The notes under the pieces: model-generated
The model's database searches: none
Told to the model about the DNA's origin: nothing
The model's input: only the letters and a program-made list of their open reading frames with translations
Shown here: positions 1 through 8,407 of the stretch, one piece after another
Numbering within the stretch: the first letter of the stretch is position 1
Layout of the letters: the number at the start of each line of letters is the position of its first letter
Translations under genes and position numbers: made by a program
Assembly: GCF_001426945.1 (NCBI RefSeq)
Contig: NZ_LMFS01000001.1
Location: 2,748,922-2,812,921, forward strand
Origin: Pseudolabrys sp. Root1462
GTDB lineage: Bacteria; Pseudomonadota; Alphaproteobacteria; Rhizobiales; Xanthobacteraceae
Length of the DNA stretch: 64,000 nt
Direction of reading: 5' to 3'

Positions 1-42
1 ATTCGCCAAGCCCGCGGGCACCGCATCCTGCTCCACCGTCAC
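1..42 (-). CDS. 5' end of an unidentified gene running off the left edge
   Basis: Only the first 14 codons lie in the window. A GTG at 42-40 opens a frame beginning MTVEQDAVPAGLAN whose third codon positions are almost all G or C, as in real genes here. An ATG at 52-50 opens another frame with poor third-position GC, so GTG is preferred. A good sigma-70-like promoter lies just upstream (84-112, minus strand), which supports a gene starting here. The product cannot be identified from 14 residues. Confidence 0.35.
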   Translation of the reverse strand, partial: MTVEQDAVPAGLAN

Positions 43-83
43 GACGCCTCATGAAAGCGCCCTCGTTTGAGCCGGACGGAAGG

Positions 84-112
84 AATATAGTCTAAGAGCA
101 GATTTGGGTCAA
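84..112 (-). promoter_or_regulatory. Sigma-70-type promoter for the truncated left-edge gene
   Basis: On the minus strand a TTGACC box (112-107) is followed by exactly 17 bases and then TATATT (89-84). That is close to the housekeeping consensus with ideal spacing. Predicted transcription starts near 77 and would give a leader of about 35 bases before the GTG at 42. Confidence 0.6.
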
Positions 113-243
113 TAGTCCTAGATCAGGATAACTGTCTTTTTGGCGCGCTCGATATCGCCGGCCGCAATTTCCCTTTATTTATCAATCAACAATCACGCGA
201 ATGCCCCCGCCGGCAGACTCGAGTCCGGAGCAGAATCTCCTCC

Positions 244-906
244 ATGCCCACCATCCTCATTACCGGCTTCGGTCCCTTCCCCGGCGCGCCGTACAATCCG
301 ACGATGAAGCTGGTGCGCGCGCTCGCAAGGCTGCGACGGCCGGCGCTGGCGGATACGACGATCGCCACGCACATTTTCACGACCAGCTACGCCGCCGTCG
401 ACCGCGACCTGCCGGCGCTGGTCGCGCAGCATAGACCCGACGCGCTGCTGATGTTCGGCCTGCACGGCCGCGCCAAGGCGATCCGCATCGAGACGCGGGC
501 GCGCAACGCGCTGGCGCTGCTGCCCGACGCTTCCGGCAAGGTTCTGCGGCGCGGGGTGATCGCTCCTGGATCGCCTGCCGCGCGGCGGATGCCGATGCCG
601 GCGCAGCGCCTGCTCGCGGCCTCGCGCGAAACCGGAATGCCCGCCGTGCTGTCGCGCGATGCCGGGCGCTATCTGTGCAATTATCTGTGCTGGCGCAGCG
701 CCGAGAGCAGCGTGCGGCTCGCGGCCTTCGTCCATGTGCCGCCCGTGTCGCGGTTCGCGCGGCCGAAGAAACCGCATAAGTCATTCCGGGTGCGCCCGCT
801 TCCCGCCCGTCGTGGAGTGACCGGCAAGCGCTTGTCCGCCGCCGATCTCCTTCGTGTTGGTGAAAAAGTGCTGGCGGCTTTGAATGCCGCCGTTAACCGG
901 ACCTAA
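244..906 (+). CDS. Pyroglutamyl-peptidase I family protein (peptidase C15)
   Basis: A 220-residue cytosolic cysteine peptidase expected to remove N-terminal pyroglutamate from peptides. The N-terminus ITGFGPFPG is the family hallmark. All three catalytic positions are visible: Glu83 in IRIETRARN, Cys145 in GRYLCNYLC and His164 in AFVHVPP, with spacing as in the family. Length matches the usual 200-220 residues. The ATG at 244 is chosen because the conserved first strand begins right after it; a GGAG lies 13 bases upstream. It ends 24 bases before the Tat-protein gene, so the two may be co-transcribed. Whether it cleaves pyroglutamate specifically is inferred from family membership only. Confidence 0.9.
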   Translation: MPTILITGFGPFPGAPYNPTMKLVRALARLRRPALADTTIATHIFTTSYAAVDRDLPALVAQHRPDALLMFGLHGRAKAIRIETRARNALALLPDASGKVLRRGVIAPGSPAARRMPMPAQRLLAASRETGMPAVLSRDAGRYLCNYLCWRSAESSVRLAAFVHVPPVSRFARPKKPHKSFRVRPLPARRGVTGKRLSAADLLRVGEKVLAALNAAVNRT

Positions 907-930
907 TCAACTTTTCCGCATGCTGGCGGC

Positions 931-2253
931 ATGCCGCTCACACGCCGCTCGCTAACCGCCGGACTTCTCGCCAGCGCCTTTGCTGCGCCCGTTGCCGCGC
1001 GCGCCGACGAGCCCAAGGGCTTTGACGCCGCGCGATTTGGCGTCCGCGCCAATGCCGAAGCCGACCAGACGCAGGCGCTGCAGCGCGCGATCGATGCCGC
1101 GGCCAAGTCGCGCACGCCGCTGTGGCTCGCGCCCGGCCGCTACCGCACCGGCCCGCTGACGTTGCCCGCGGCCGTCCAGATCGCCGGCGAGCGCAACGCA
1201 ACGCGCCCGACGCTTACCGGCGCCGGCAGTTTGCTGTCGGCGCGGGGCGGCGCCATCGCGCTCAGCGGCGTGACGCTGGATGGCGGCGGACGCGCCGAGG
1301 CGCTCATCGATTTCACCGCCGTCGCCGACCTGCGCATCGCCAATTGCGCTTTTACCCAGGCGCGCGGCAACGGACTGACGCTGACGCAATGCGCCGGCAC
1401 CGTCTCGGGCAACACCATCGCCGATTGCGGCGACAACGGCCTGATGAGTCTCGACAGCCGCCTCACCGTCCGCGCCAATACGATTCAGCGCACCGGCAAC
1501 GGCGGCATCCGCGTCTGGCGCAGCGCCAAACAAAGCGACGGCAGCGTCATCGAGGACAACGTCATCGAGGACACCGCGGCGCGCGCCGGCGGCGACGGCC
1601 AGAACGGCAACGCCATCAACGTCTATCGCGCCGCCGATGTCACGGTGCGCGACAATGTCATCCGCCGCGCCGCTTTCACGGCGATCCGCGGCAACGCCGC
1701 CTCGCGCATCAAGATCATCGGCAATCAGTGCTTCGCGCTCGGCGAAGTGGCGATCTATTCGGAATTCGAGTTCGAAGACGCCACCATCGAGCGCAACCTG
1801 ATCGACATCGCCGCCGTCGGCATCGCCGTCACCAACATGGATCGCGGCGGTCATGGCGCGGTGGTGCGCGACAACACCATCCGCAACATGATCAACAAGC
1901 GCCCGCAAGGCGGCCCGGATTCCCACGGCGTCGGCATCGGCGTCGAAGCCGATACCGAGGTCACCGGCAATACGATCGAGAATGCGCCGGTGATGGGCAT
2001 CGAGGTCGGTTCCGGCAAATACCTCCGCGACGTCACGGTGGCGCGGAACACGCTGCGCCGGACCGGCATCGGCATCGGCGTCACCGTGGTCGAGGGCGCC
2101 GGAAAGGCGTCGATTACCGACAATGTCATCGCGCAGGCCAGGGACGGCGCCGTGGTCGGCATGCACTGGGACAAGGCGGCGACCGGCGACCTCACCCGCG
2201 GCGGCGCCGAGCGGTTCCCGAACCTGACGATCCGCGACAATAAGGTGAGCTGA
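931..2253 (+). CDS. Tat-exported repetitive protein, TIGR03808 family (right-handed beta-helix)
   Basis: A 440-residue exported protein. Residues 4-26 form a twin-arginine signal (TRRSLTAGLL, then an Ala-rich stretch ending ARA), so it should leave the cytoplasm folded. The rest is a series of short imperfect repeats of the G-N-x-I-x-x-T/C-x-x-N-G type (for example NTIADCGDNGL, NVIEDTAARAGG), the signature of a parallel beta-helix. The N-terminal part resembles the pectate-lyase-like fold (GFDAARFGVRAN). This matches TIGR03808, whose function is unknown. TIGR03809, another family of this bacterial group, lies 2.4 kb away at 4656-4913. Confidence 0.88.
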   Translation: MPLTRRSLTAGLLASAFAAPVAARADEPKGFDAARFGVRANAEADQTQALQRAIDAAAKSRTPLWLAPGRYRTGPLTLPAAVQIAGERNATRPTLTGAGSLLSARGGAIALSGVTLDGGGRAEALIDFTAVADLRIANCAFTQARGNGLTLTQCAGTVSGNTIADCGDNGLMSLDSRLTVRANTIQRTGNGGIRVWRSAKQSDGSVIEDNVIEDTAARAGGDGQNGNAINVYRAADVTVRDNVIRRAAFTAIRGNAASRIKIIGNQCFALGEVAIYSEFEFEDATIERNLIDIAAVGIAVTNMDRGGHGAVVRDNTIRNMINKRPQGGPDSHGVGIGVEADTEVTGNTIENAPVMGIEVGSGKYLRDVTVARNTLRRTGIGIGVTVVEGAGKASITDNVIAQARDGAVVGMHWDKAATGDLTRGGAERFPNLTIRDNKVS

Positions 2254-2363
2254 CGGGCCTTTTCCCTCGCCCGCGAAGCGTCAGAACGGGGCGCAGGCCT
2301 TGTCTCATCGGCGCCGCGAACCCAGCTTAAGGGCTGGGCCGAACCACACCCCGATCCCTCACC

Positions 2364-3143
2364 ATGACATCCCGTCGTTTCAACCGCCGCGTCGTCTTCA
2401 TGCTTTTGCTGTTTGCCGTGTTTCTCATGCCGCTGATCGCTCGCGCCGCGCTGTATGCCGCCGGCGACGCGCCGCGTTCGTGGCGCGACGCCGACTGGTC
2501 CTCGACCGGCGCGCTGCCGGCCGCCAAGGACTATGGCCCGGCGCGGCTGGTCGTCTTCACCGGCGCCACCGGCGCCTGGAAGGCCATCTTTTCGGTGCAC
2601 AGCTGGGTGGTGTTCAAACGCGCCGGCGAGACGCGCTGGACGCGCTATGACGTGGTCGGCTGGGGCTCGCCGGTGCGGCGCAACGGCTGGCCCGCCGACG
2701 GCCGCTGGTACGGCAACGTGCCGGCGACCCTTGTCGATGTCAGCGGCGCCGAAGCCGAAAGCGTGATCCCCAAGGTCGAGGCCGCGGTGCGCGACTACGC
2801 CTATGCCGCCAATGGCGACTACCGCATCTGGCCTGGCCCGAACTCCAACAGCTTCACCGCCGCGGTGCTGCGCGCGGCGCCGGAACTCAAGACCGCCCTG
2901 CCCGCCAATGCCGTCGGCCGCGATTACCGTCGCGGCCTCTATGCCGGCTTCACCGACAGCCGCACCGGCGTCGAACTCAGCGCCTTCGGCCTCGCCGGCA
3001 TCAAGGCCGGCTGGATCGAAGGCTTCGAGGTCAACCTGCTTGGTCTCGTCGCCGGCTTCGACCTGCGCTACCCGGCGCTGAAACTGCCCGGCTTTGGCTG
3101 CGTCGGCATGACGCCGCCGGTGGCGACCGAAGCCAACAGCTAG
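2364..3143 (+). CDS. DUF3750 domain protein with one N-terminal membrane segment
   Basis: 259 residues. A basic N-terminus is followed by a hydrophobic segment (about residues 10-28, VVFMLLLFAVFLMPLIA), either a signal anchor or an uncleaved signal peptide. The rest is periplasmic. The central part (ARLVVFTGATGAWKAIFSVH, then YDVVGWG and WPADGRWYG) matches the DUF3750 family, whose biochemical role is not known. The stop codon TAG at 3141-3143 overlaps by two bases the stop of the convergent oxidoreductase gene, so the two genes meet with no spacer and no terminator between them. Confidence 0.85.
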   Translation: MTSRRFNRRVVFMLLLFAVFLMPLIARAALYAAGDAPRSWRDADWSSTGALPAAKDYGPARLVVFTGATGAWKAIFSVHSWVVFKRAGETRWTRYDVVGWGSPVRRNGWPADGRWYGNVPATLVDVSGAEAESVIPKVEAAVRDYAYAANGDYRIWPGPNSNSFTAAVLRAAPELKTALPANAVGRDYRRGLYAGFTDSRTGVELSAFGLAGIKAGWIEGFEVNLLGLVAGFDLRYPALKLPGFGCVGMTPPVATEANS

Positions 3144-4237
3144 GCCTTCGGCGTCGCCGACCACATCTTCGCGCCGGCGCGCAGATATTGCGGCGGCACC
3201 GCAACCTCGCCGCCCAACGCCTTGGCGCAGTGCCAGCCGAAATGCGGATCGTCGAGGAAGGCACGCGCCGCCGCCACCATGTCGGCCTTGCCCGACGCGA
3301 CGATCTCCTCGGCCTGCTGCGCCGTGGTGATGAGGCCGACGGCGCGCACCTTGATGCCGGAGCCTTTCTTGACCGCCTCGGCGAGCGGCACGTTGTAGCC
3401 GAGCCCAGTCGGGTTATGGATGCCGGCAGCGACACCGCCGGACGACACGCAGACGAAGTCCAGGCCCGCGGCCTTGAGCGCCTTGGCGAGCGCGGCGGCT
3501 TCGTCCGGGGTGATGCCGCCTTCCTTCCAGTCCGAGCCGGTGATGCGCGCGCCGAGCACGACTTCCTTCGGCACCACGGCGCGGACCGCCTCGGTCACCG
3601 ACAGCGGGAAGCGCATGCGGTTCTCCAGCGAACCGCCGTATTGGTCGGTGCGCTTGTTGGAGATCGGCGACAGGAACGTGTGCATCAGATAGCCGTGCGC
3701 CATGTGCAGCTCGATTTCGTCGAAGCCGATGCGCAGCGCGCGCTTCGCCGAATTGACGAAGGCGTCGCGCACGCGGTCCATGTCGGCTTCGGTCATTTCG
3801 CGCGGCGTGTGCCAGCCGTCGCCGAACGGAAGCGCCGACGGCGCGATGGTCTGCCACGGATCCTCGTTGGGGCGCAGATAACCGGCGCCGTCCCATGGCT
3901 TCTGCGACGACGCCTTGCGGCCGGCATGGGCGAGCTGCACGCCGAACTTGGCGGTGCCGAAGGTCTTGGCGGCGGCGATGACGCGGCCGAGCGCCAGTTC
4001 GTCGTTGTCCGAATACAGCCCCATGCAGCCATGCGTGATGCGGCCGTGGCGCTCGACATGCGTCGCCTCGACCACCACCATCGCCGCGCCGGAATTGGCC
4101 AGCATGCCGAGATGCATCATGTGCCAGTCGGAGGCGGCGCCGTCGTCGGCGGAGTACTGGCACATCGGCGCGACGATCAGGCGATTGGCAAGTTGAACGC
4201 CGGCCAGCGGAAGCGGCGAAAACAGCGCACTGCTCAT
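3140..4237 (-). CDS. NADH:flavin oxidoreductase, old yellow enzyme class II (YqjM/NamA type)
   Basis: A 365-residue FMN-dependent ene-reductase expected to reduce activated C=C bonds in the cytoplasm. Cys26 in APMCQYSA sits exactly where class II (YqjM-like) enzymes carry their flavin-tuning cysteine, with Tyr28 after it. His178 and His181 in ELHMAHGYL form the substrate-anion-binding pair, and SPISNKRTDQYGGSLENR is the conserved loop. The start is set at the ATG at 4237 (MSSALFSPL), because upstream in-frame codons encode a non-family extension and the core strand starts directly after it. The physiological substrate is unknown; the neighbouring genes do not define it. Confidence 0.92.
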   Translation of the reverse strand: MSSALFSPLPLAGVQLANRLIVAPMCQYSADDGAASDWHMMHLGMLANSGAAMVVVEATHVERHGRITHGCMGLYSDNDELALGRVIAAAKTFGTAKFGVQLAHAGRKASSQKPWDGAGYLRPNEDPWQTIAPSALPFGDGWHTPREMTEADMDRVRDAFVNSAKRALRIGFDEIELHMAHGYLMHTFLSPISNKRTDQYGGSLENRMRFPLSVTEAVRAVVPKEVVLGARITGSDWKEGGITPDEAAALAKALKAAGLDFVCVSSGGVAAGIHNPTGLGYNVPLAEAVKKGSGIKVRAVGLITTAQQAEEIVASGKADMVAAARAFLDDPHFGWHCAKALGGEVAVPPQYLRAGAKMWSATPKA

Positions 4238-4305
4238 GGGGGATACTCTCACTGCGAAGGATGACGGAGGACGGTCGAGGCCGTGGCCGCGCCGCACCAG
4301 GAGCG

Positions 4306-4629
4306 TCAGCGCTTGACCTGGATGGAGTTCAGATAGTCGATGATGGCACCGACGTCATCCGACTCAAAGCTGATTTCAGGCATGTCCGGATGGCCGGACA
4401 TGATGCCCTCGCCCAGCGACTCCTCGAGCGAGTCGATCGGATATCGTTGTCCGAGCACGCGAAAGGCCGGCGCATCCGGCCGCGGGCTGGCGCCGGTGCG
4501 GCCCACCGCATGGCATTGACCGCAACTCTTCGTGAGCAATTCCTCGCCTCGCTTCAGGTCGGGGGCGGCGGGAGCGTCTTGCGCCGACGCGGCGGCCGGC
4601 CAGCCGACCATCAACAGCGCCGCCGCCAT
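4306..4629 (-). CDS. Small monoheme c-type cytochrome
   Basis: 107 residues with a cleavable signal (residues 1-17, ending ASAQDA), so periplasmic. One haem-binding motif, CGQCH, gives Cys36, Cys39 and His40. Met83 in PDMPEI is the likely second axial ligand, placing it in the cytochrome c class I group. The ATG at 4629 is the only start that leaves a sensible signal peptide; the frame stays open upstream but that part overlaps the TIGR03809 gene. It lies 26 bases after the TIGR03809 stop, suggesting one transcript. The electron donor and acceptor cannot be told from the sequence. Confidence 0.85.
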   Translation of the reverse strand: MAAALLMVGWPAAASAQDAPAAPDLKRGEELLTKSCGQCHAVGRTGASPRPDAPAFRVLGQRYPIDSLEESLGEGIMSGHPDMPEISFESDDVGAIIDYLNSIQVKR

Positions 4630-4655
4630 GGCGATCAGCGCCGGATGTGAGCGGC

Positions 4656-4913
4656 TCAGGCGGCCGGGCGAATGAAGTCCCGCCGCGGCGTTTCGCGCGG
4701 TATGGGAGTCTCCGGCTGGCCGGCCAGTTGGCGCCATTTCTTCGCCGCCTCGATCACGTCGAGCATGCGGGCCGCGAACGCTTCCTGAGTGTAGTAATGC
4801 TTCCAACGGCCGCTGCGGTACAGTTCGGTAAAATAGGCAAGACGCTGTTCGGCGAGATCGTGCCATCGATGCGCGATCTCCTGCAACTGCGGACTGCCGG
4901 GGGGACCCTGCAT
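4656..4913 (-). CDS. TIGR03809 family protein
   Basis: 85 residues, predicted helical and cytosolic (LQEIAHRWHDLAEQRLAYF, then TELYRSGRWKHYY). It matches TIGR03809, a short family of unknown function found in Bradyrhizobium-like bacteria; I recognise it from the central W-R-D-L-A and SGRWKHYY features. It is the upstream member of a two-gene unit with the small cytochrome. The 240-base spacer in front of it holds two inverted repeats that could be operator sites. Confidence 0.8.
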   Translation of the reverse strand: MQGPPGSPQLQEIAHRWHDLAEQRLAYFTELYRSGRWKHYYTQEAFAARMLDVIEAAKKWRQLAGQPETPIPRETPRRDFIRPAA

Positions 4914-5156
4914 GGGTTGCTCGGATAGTCGTTGGCCAGTGCCGAATCGTCTACCCCCTGATCGTTACGTGACTGGTAACGACGAACAATCCTACAATGA
5001 CGACCCCGCACGCATGTGGATAACACTGGTTGTTTAAGCTGATTCGCCAGTGTTTAAAATAGCCTAGCGGCTACCGGGTTTAATAATTTGTTATTTTTAA
5101 TTGCCGGCACGGGCGCCGTTATTGCCGGCGCCCGCCTGTGCAATCAAACAAACAGG
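4914..5156. promoter_or_regulatory. AT-rich spacer with inverted repeats and a DnaA-box match
   Basis: This 243-base gap has no gene. It contains a perfect 7-base inverted repeat TCGTTAC/GTAACGA (4962-4968 and 4976-4982) about 50 bases before the TIGR03809 start, so it is a plausible operator. A perfect match to the DnaA-box consensus, TGTGGATAA, lies at 5015-5023. A second 7-base inverted repeat, ACACTGG/CCAGTGT, lies at 5023-5029 and 5047-5053. The stretch 5054-5102 is unusually AT-rich for this genome. A single DnaA box is not enough to call an origin. Confidence 0.4.
5110..5134 (-). terminator. Hairpin downstream of livM
   Basis: A perfect 9-base-pair stem (5110-5118 with 5126-5134) closes a 7-base loop, 22 bases after the livM stop codon. 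There is no clean U-tract on the minus strand, although an A/T-rich run begins about ten bases later. It may work as a weak or Rho-assisted terminator, or protect the transcript 3' end. Confidence 0.4.
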
Positions 5157-6128
5157 TCAGCGTTTAAACAGCGCGGCGATCTCGCCGACGATGCCGCGGC
5201 GGAACAGCAGCACGCAGGTGACGAAGATCACGCCCTGGATGACCAGCACCCATTCGCCGACCACCGACAGCTTGAACTGCATGAACAGGATGACAAAGGC
5301 GCCGACCACCGGCCCGAAGATGGTGCCGAGGCCCCCAACCAGCGTCATCAGCACCACCTCGCCCGACATCGGCCAGTTGACGTCGGTCAGCGATGCGATC
5401 TGCAAGGTGATCGCCTTGGTCGAGCCGGCGAGACCGGCGAGCGAGGCCGACAGCACAAACGCGATCAGTTTATAGCGCTCCGTCCGGTAGCCGAGCGAAA
5501 TCGCCCGCGGCTCGTTCTCGCGGATGGCCTTGAGCACCTCTCCGAAGGGCGAGTGGATGATGCGGTAGATCAGAAAGAAGCCAGCCAGAAAAATCACGAG
5601 CACGACGATGTACATCGCGGTCGTGTTGCGCAGATCGATCAGCCCGAACAGATAGCCGCGCGGCACCGCCTGGATGCCGTCCTCGCCGCCGGTGAATTTC
5701 GCGCGCAGGGCGACGAAATACATCATCTGCGCCAGCGCCAGCGTAATCATGGCGAAATAGATGCCCTGCCGGCGGATTGCGAGCGAACCGGCAACCAGGC
5801 CGAGGACCGCCGCCGTCAGCGTGCCGAGGAGGATGGCAAGCTCGGGCGTCAGGCCCCAGCCCTTGGCGGCATAAGCGCAGACATAGCTCGCCCAGCCGAA
5901 ATAAAGCGCGTGGCCGAAGGACAAAAGCCCGACATAGCCGATAAGCAGGTTGAAGGCACAGGCAAACAGCGCGAAGCACATCGCCTGCATCAGGAACAGC
6001 GGATAGGTGAAGAACGGCGCGACGATAAGGCCGACGATCATGATGGCGAAGAAGATCATGTCGCCGTTGCGCCGCAGCGCCGAGGGTTGTCGCGAGCCGG
6101 TGACGGCGAGAGAGGGCGTCGTGTCCAT
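5157..6128 (-). CDS. livM: Branched-chain amino acid-type ABC transporter permease, LivM
   Basis: About 323 residues, almost entirely hydrophobic, with the LivM hallmark GYVGLLSFGHALYFG near residue 70 and GGLGTIFGPVVGA near the C-terminus. It forms the inner-membrane channel together with LivH. The start is the ATG at 6128, which overlaps the livH stop as TGATG and so indicates translational coupling. It is the last gene of the order livG-livF-livK-livH-livM. HAAT-family transporters also carry amides, urea and aromatic acids, so the substrate may not be an amino acid. The nearby aldolase and amidases fit that view. Confidence 0.93.
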   Translation of the reverse strand: MDTTPSLAVTGSRQPSALRRNGDMIFFAIMIVGLIVAPFFTYPLFLMQAMCFALFACAFNLLIGYVGLLSFGHALYFGWASYVCAYAAKGWGLTPELAILLGTLTAAVLGLVAGSLAIRRQGIYFAMITLALAQMMYFVALRAKFTGGEDGIQAVPRGYLFGLIDLRNTTAMYIVVLVIFLAGFFLIYRIIHSPFGEVLKAIRENEPRAISLGYRTERYKLIAFVLSASLAGLAGSTKAITLQIASLTDVNWPMSGEVVLMTLVGGLGTIFGPVVGAFVILFMQFKLSVVGEWVLVIQGVIFVTCVLLFRRGIVGEIAALFKR

Positions 6129-7015
6129 CAAGCTCTCCGTCCGAACAGTCCGGCCGGGCGCACCAGCAGAACGATCGCCATGACGACGAAAATCACCGTG
6201 TTGGAGGCCTCCGGGAAGAACACCTTGGTCAGCCCCTCGACGATGCCGAGGCCGAACCCGGTGACGATGGCGCCCAGGATCGAGCCCATGCCGCCAATCA
6301 CGACGACGGCAAAGACCACAATGATCAGCTCCGAGCCCATCTGCGGCGACACGTTATAGATCGGCGCCGCCATCACGCCGGCAAAGGCCGCGAGCGCCAC
6401 GCCGAAGCCGTAGGTCAGCGTAATCATCAGCGGCACGTTGATGCCGAAAGCCCGCACCAGCGTCGGGTTCTCGGTCGCGGCCCGCAAATAGGCGCCGAGC
6501 CGCGTACGCTCGATCACCAGCCAGGTGGCGATGCAGACGGCGAGCGAGGCGACGATCACCCAGGCGCGATAATTCGGCAGGAACATGAAGCCGAGGTTCT
6601 GCCCGCCGCGCAGCGAATCCGGCAGCGTGTAGGGCAAACCCGCGGAGCCGAGGAAATTGCGGGCGATGCCTTCGACGATCAGCGCCAGGCCGAAGGTGAG
6701 CAGCAGCCCGTAAAGATGGTCGAGCTTGTAGAGCCACTGCAGCAGCGTGCGCTCGATGATGATGCCGAAGGCGCCGACGACCAGCGGCGCTACGATCAGC
6801 GCGGTCCAATAGCCGAGCCCGGTCCATTGCAGCAGCAGGAACGCCGCCACCGCGCCCAGCATGTACTGCGCGCCGTGGGCGAAATTGATGATGTTGAGCA
6901 TGCCGAAGATGACGGCCAGGCCGAGACTGAGCAGCGCATAGAACGAGCCGTTGATGAGACCGATCAACAACTGGCCGAACAGAGCCGCCGACGGAATGCC
7001 GAATATCGTAACCAT
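6128..7015 (-). CDS. livH: Branched-chain amino acid-type ABC transporter permease, LivH
   Basis: 295 residues, with multiple membrane segments across the whole length. Family features are GSFYALLSLGLAVIFG and NFAHGAQYMLG near the N-terminus and VVIGGMGSILGAIVTG near the C-terminus. It pairs with LivM in the membrane. It overlaps livM by one base and is separated from livK by a 140-base gap filled by a palindromic repeat element. That repeat could act on mRNA stability and lower permease expression relative to the binding protein. Confidence 0.93.
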   Translation of the reverse strand: MVTIFGIPSAALFGQLLIGLINGSFYALLSLGLAVIFGMLNIINFAHGAQYMLGAVAAFLLLQWTGLGYWTALIVAPLVVGAFGIIIERTLLQWLYKLDHLYGLLLTFGLALIVEGIARNFLGSAGLPYTLPDSLRGGQNLGFMFLPNYRAWVIVASLAVCIATWLVIERTRLGAYLRAATENPTLVRAFGINVPLMITLTYGFGVALAAFAGVMAAPIYNVSPQMGSELIIVVFAVVVIGGMGSILGAIVTGFGLGIVEGLTKVFFPEASNTVIFVVMAIVLLVRPAGLFGRRA

Positions 7016-7029
7016 GCTCTCTCTCTTTA

Positions 7030-7149
7030 TATCCCTCCCCCGCAGGGGGAGGGTGGATCATCGCGAAGCGATGAGCCAGGCGGGGTCATGGGCAACCCCA
7101 CCCGGCTCGCTATGGCTCGCCACCCTCCCCGCGAGCGCGGAGAGGGATA
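7030..7149. repeat. Palindromic intergenic repeat between livK and livH
   Basis: Outer 8-base inverted repeat TATCCCTC/GAGGGATA (7030-7037 and 7142-7149). Inside it is a strong hairpin with a 9-base-pair stem (7033-7041 with 7045-7053) and a 3-base loop. The layout resembles interspersed palindromic elements in related genomes, and a related half-element lies at 40027-40080. It fills almost the whole livK-livH gap. Confidence 0.7.
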
Positions 7150-7155
7150 AGCCGA

Positions 7156-8367
7156 TCAGCCGCTAACCATCGGGCAGTTGCCGTCCTTGAGCGGGCGGAA
7201 CGCTTCATCCGGCGGGATCGTGGCCTTGATCTTGACGATGTCGCCCGGATATTTCGATTCTGCCGGGCTCTTCACCTCGAACAGATAGGCCGGGTGCATG
7301 CCGCGTCCATCGGCGCGGATCGTCGTCTTGCCGTAGACCGGATCTTCGGCCGGTGTCTTCTTCATTTCGGCGACGATGGCCTTGCCGTCCTTGGAGCCGC
7401 CGACGGCCGCAACAGCGTTGAGATACTGCAGCGTGCCGGAATAGACGCCCGCCATGTTCATGCTCGGTACCTTGCCGGCCGAGTCGCGCATCTTGTCCCA
7501 GCGCTTCGTCCACGCCCGGGTGCCGTCATTGAGGTCCCAATACCAGGTCGAGGTGTAGGTCAGGCCTTGCGCGGTCTTCAATCCCAGCGCCAGAACGTCC
7601 GGCGCGAAGATGAGCAGGCCGGCGAATTTCTGGCCGCCCGCGACGATGCCGAATTCCGCGCCCTGCTTGATGGCGTTGATGGTGTCGCCGCCAGCATTGG
7701 CGAGACCGATGACCTTGGCCTTCGAAGCCTGCGCCTGCAACAGGAACGACGAGAAGTCGTTGGTGTTGAGCGGGTGGCGAACCTTGCCGACGACCTTGCC
7801 GCCGTTCTTCTCGACCACCGCCGCGGTGTCACGCTCGAGCGCGTGGCCGAAGGCGTAGTCCGAGGTCAGGAAGAACCAAGTGTCGCCGCCGGTCTTGACG
7901 ATGGCCTTGCCGGTGCCGTTGGCGAGCATCCAGGTGTCGTAGGTGTAGTGCACCGTGTTTGGCGAGCACTTCGGGCCGGTGAGATCGGACGAAGCCGGAC
8001 CCGAGGCGATGAACACGCGATTCTTGGCGCGGGTCACTTCGTTGATCGCGAGCGCCACGCCGGAGTTCGGCACGTCGGCGATCATGTCGACGCCGTCGCG
8101 ATCGATCCACTGGTTGGCGATGTTGGTGCCGACGTCGGCCTTGTTCTGATGGTCGGCGCTAACAACCTCGACTTTGTAATCCTTATGTTTGGCCATGAAG
8201 TCTTCGGCCGCCAGTTTGGCGGCGATGACCGAACCGATGCCGGTGTCGTCGGCGTACAGCGACGACATGTCGGTGAGGACACCGATCTTGACGGTCTTGT
8301 CCTGCGCGGACGCCGTGCCGCACAGCAGAAGAGCGGTCAATGCCGCCAGGCCTAGGGTGTTACGCAT
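7156..8367 (-). CDS. ABC transporter substrate-binding protein, branched-chain amino acid/HAAT type
   Basis: A 403-residue periplasmic binding protein. Signal peptide at residues 1-21, with cleavage after ASA. The mature start VKIGVLTDMSSLYADDTG is typical of type I periplasmic binding proteins of the Leu/Ile/Val family. It belongs to the subgroup annotated for uptake of diverse organic acids and amides in rhizobia (features FIASGPASSDLTG, WFFLTSDYAFGHALE). It lies between livF and livH in the transporter operon. The ligand cannot be assigned; the flanking HpaI aldolase and the AtzE/LigJ genes nearby suggest an aromatic or N-containing acid. Confidence 0.9.
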   Translation of the reverse strand: MRNTLGLAALTALLLCGTASAQDKTVKIGVLTDMSSLYADDTGIGSVIAAKLAAEDFMAKHKDYKVEVVSADHQNKADVGTNIANQWIDRDGVDMIADVPNSGVALAINEVTRAKNRVFIASGPASSDLTGPKCSPNTVHYTYDTWMLANGTGKAIVKTGGDTWFFLTSDYAFGHALERDTAAVVEKNGGKVVGKVRHPLNTNDFSSFLLQAQASKAKVIGLANAGGDTINAIKQGAEFGIVAGGQKFAGLLIFAPDVLALGLKTAQGLTYTSTWYWDLNDGTRAWTKRWDKMRDSAGKVPSMNMAGVYSGTLQYLNAVAAVGGSKDGKAIVAEMKKTPAEDPVYGKTTIRADGRGMHPAYLFEVKSPAESKYPGDIVKIKATIPPDEAFRPLKDGNCPMVSG

Positions 8368-8407
8368 CGATGTATTCCTCCTGTTTTGTTATTGAACCGT
8401 AAGAACA

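Noticed and set aside
5015-5102. Possible replication origin (DnaA box plus AT-rich tract)
   Set aside because: Only one consensus box, no box cluster, and none of the usual origin-neighbour genes (hemE, parAB, gidA, dnaA) nearby. Kept only as a regulatory curiosity.
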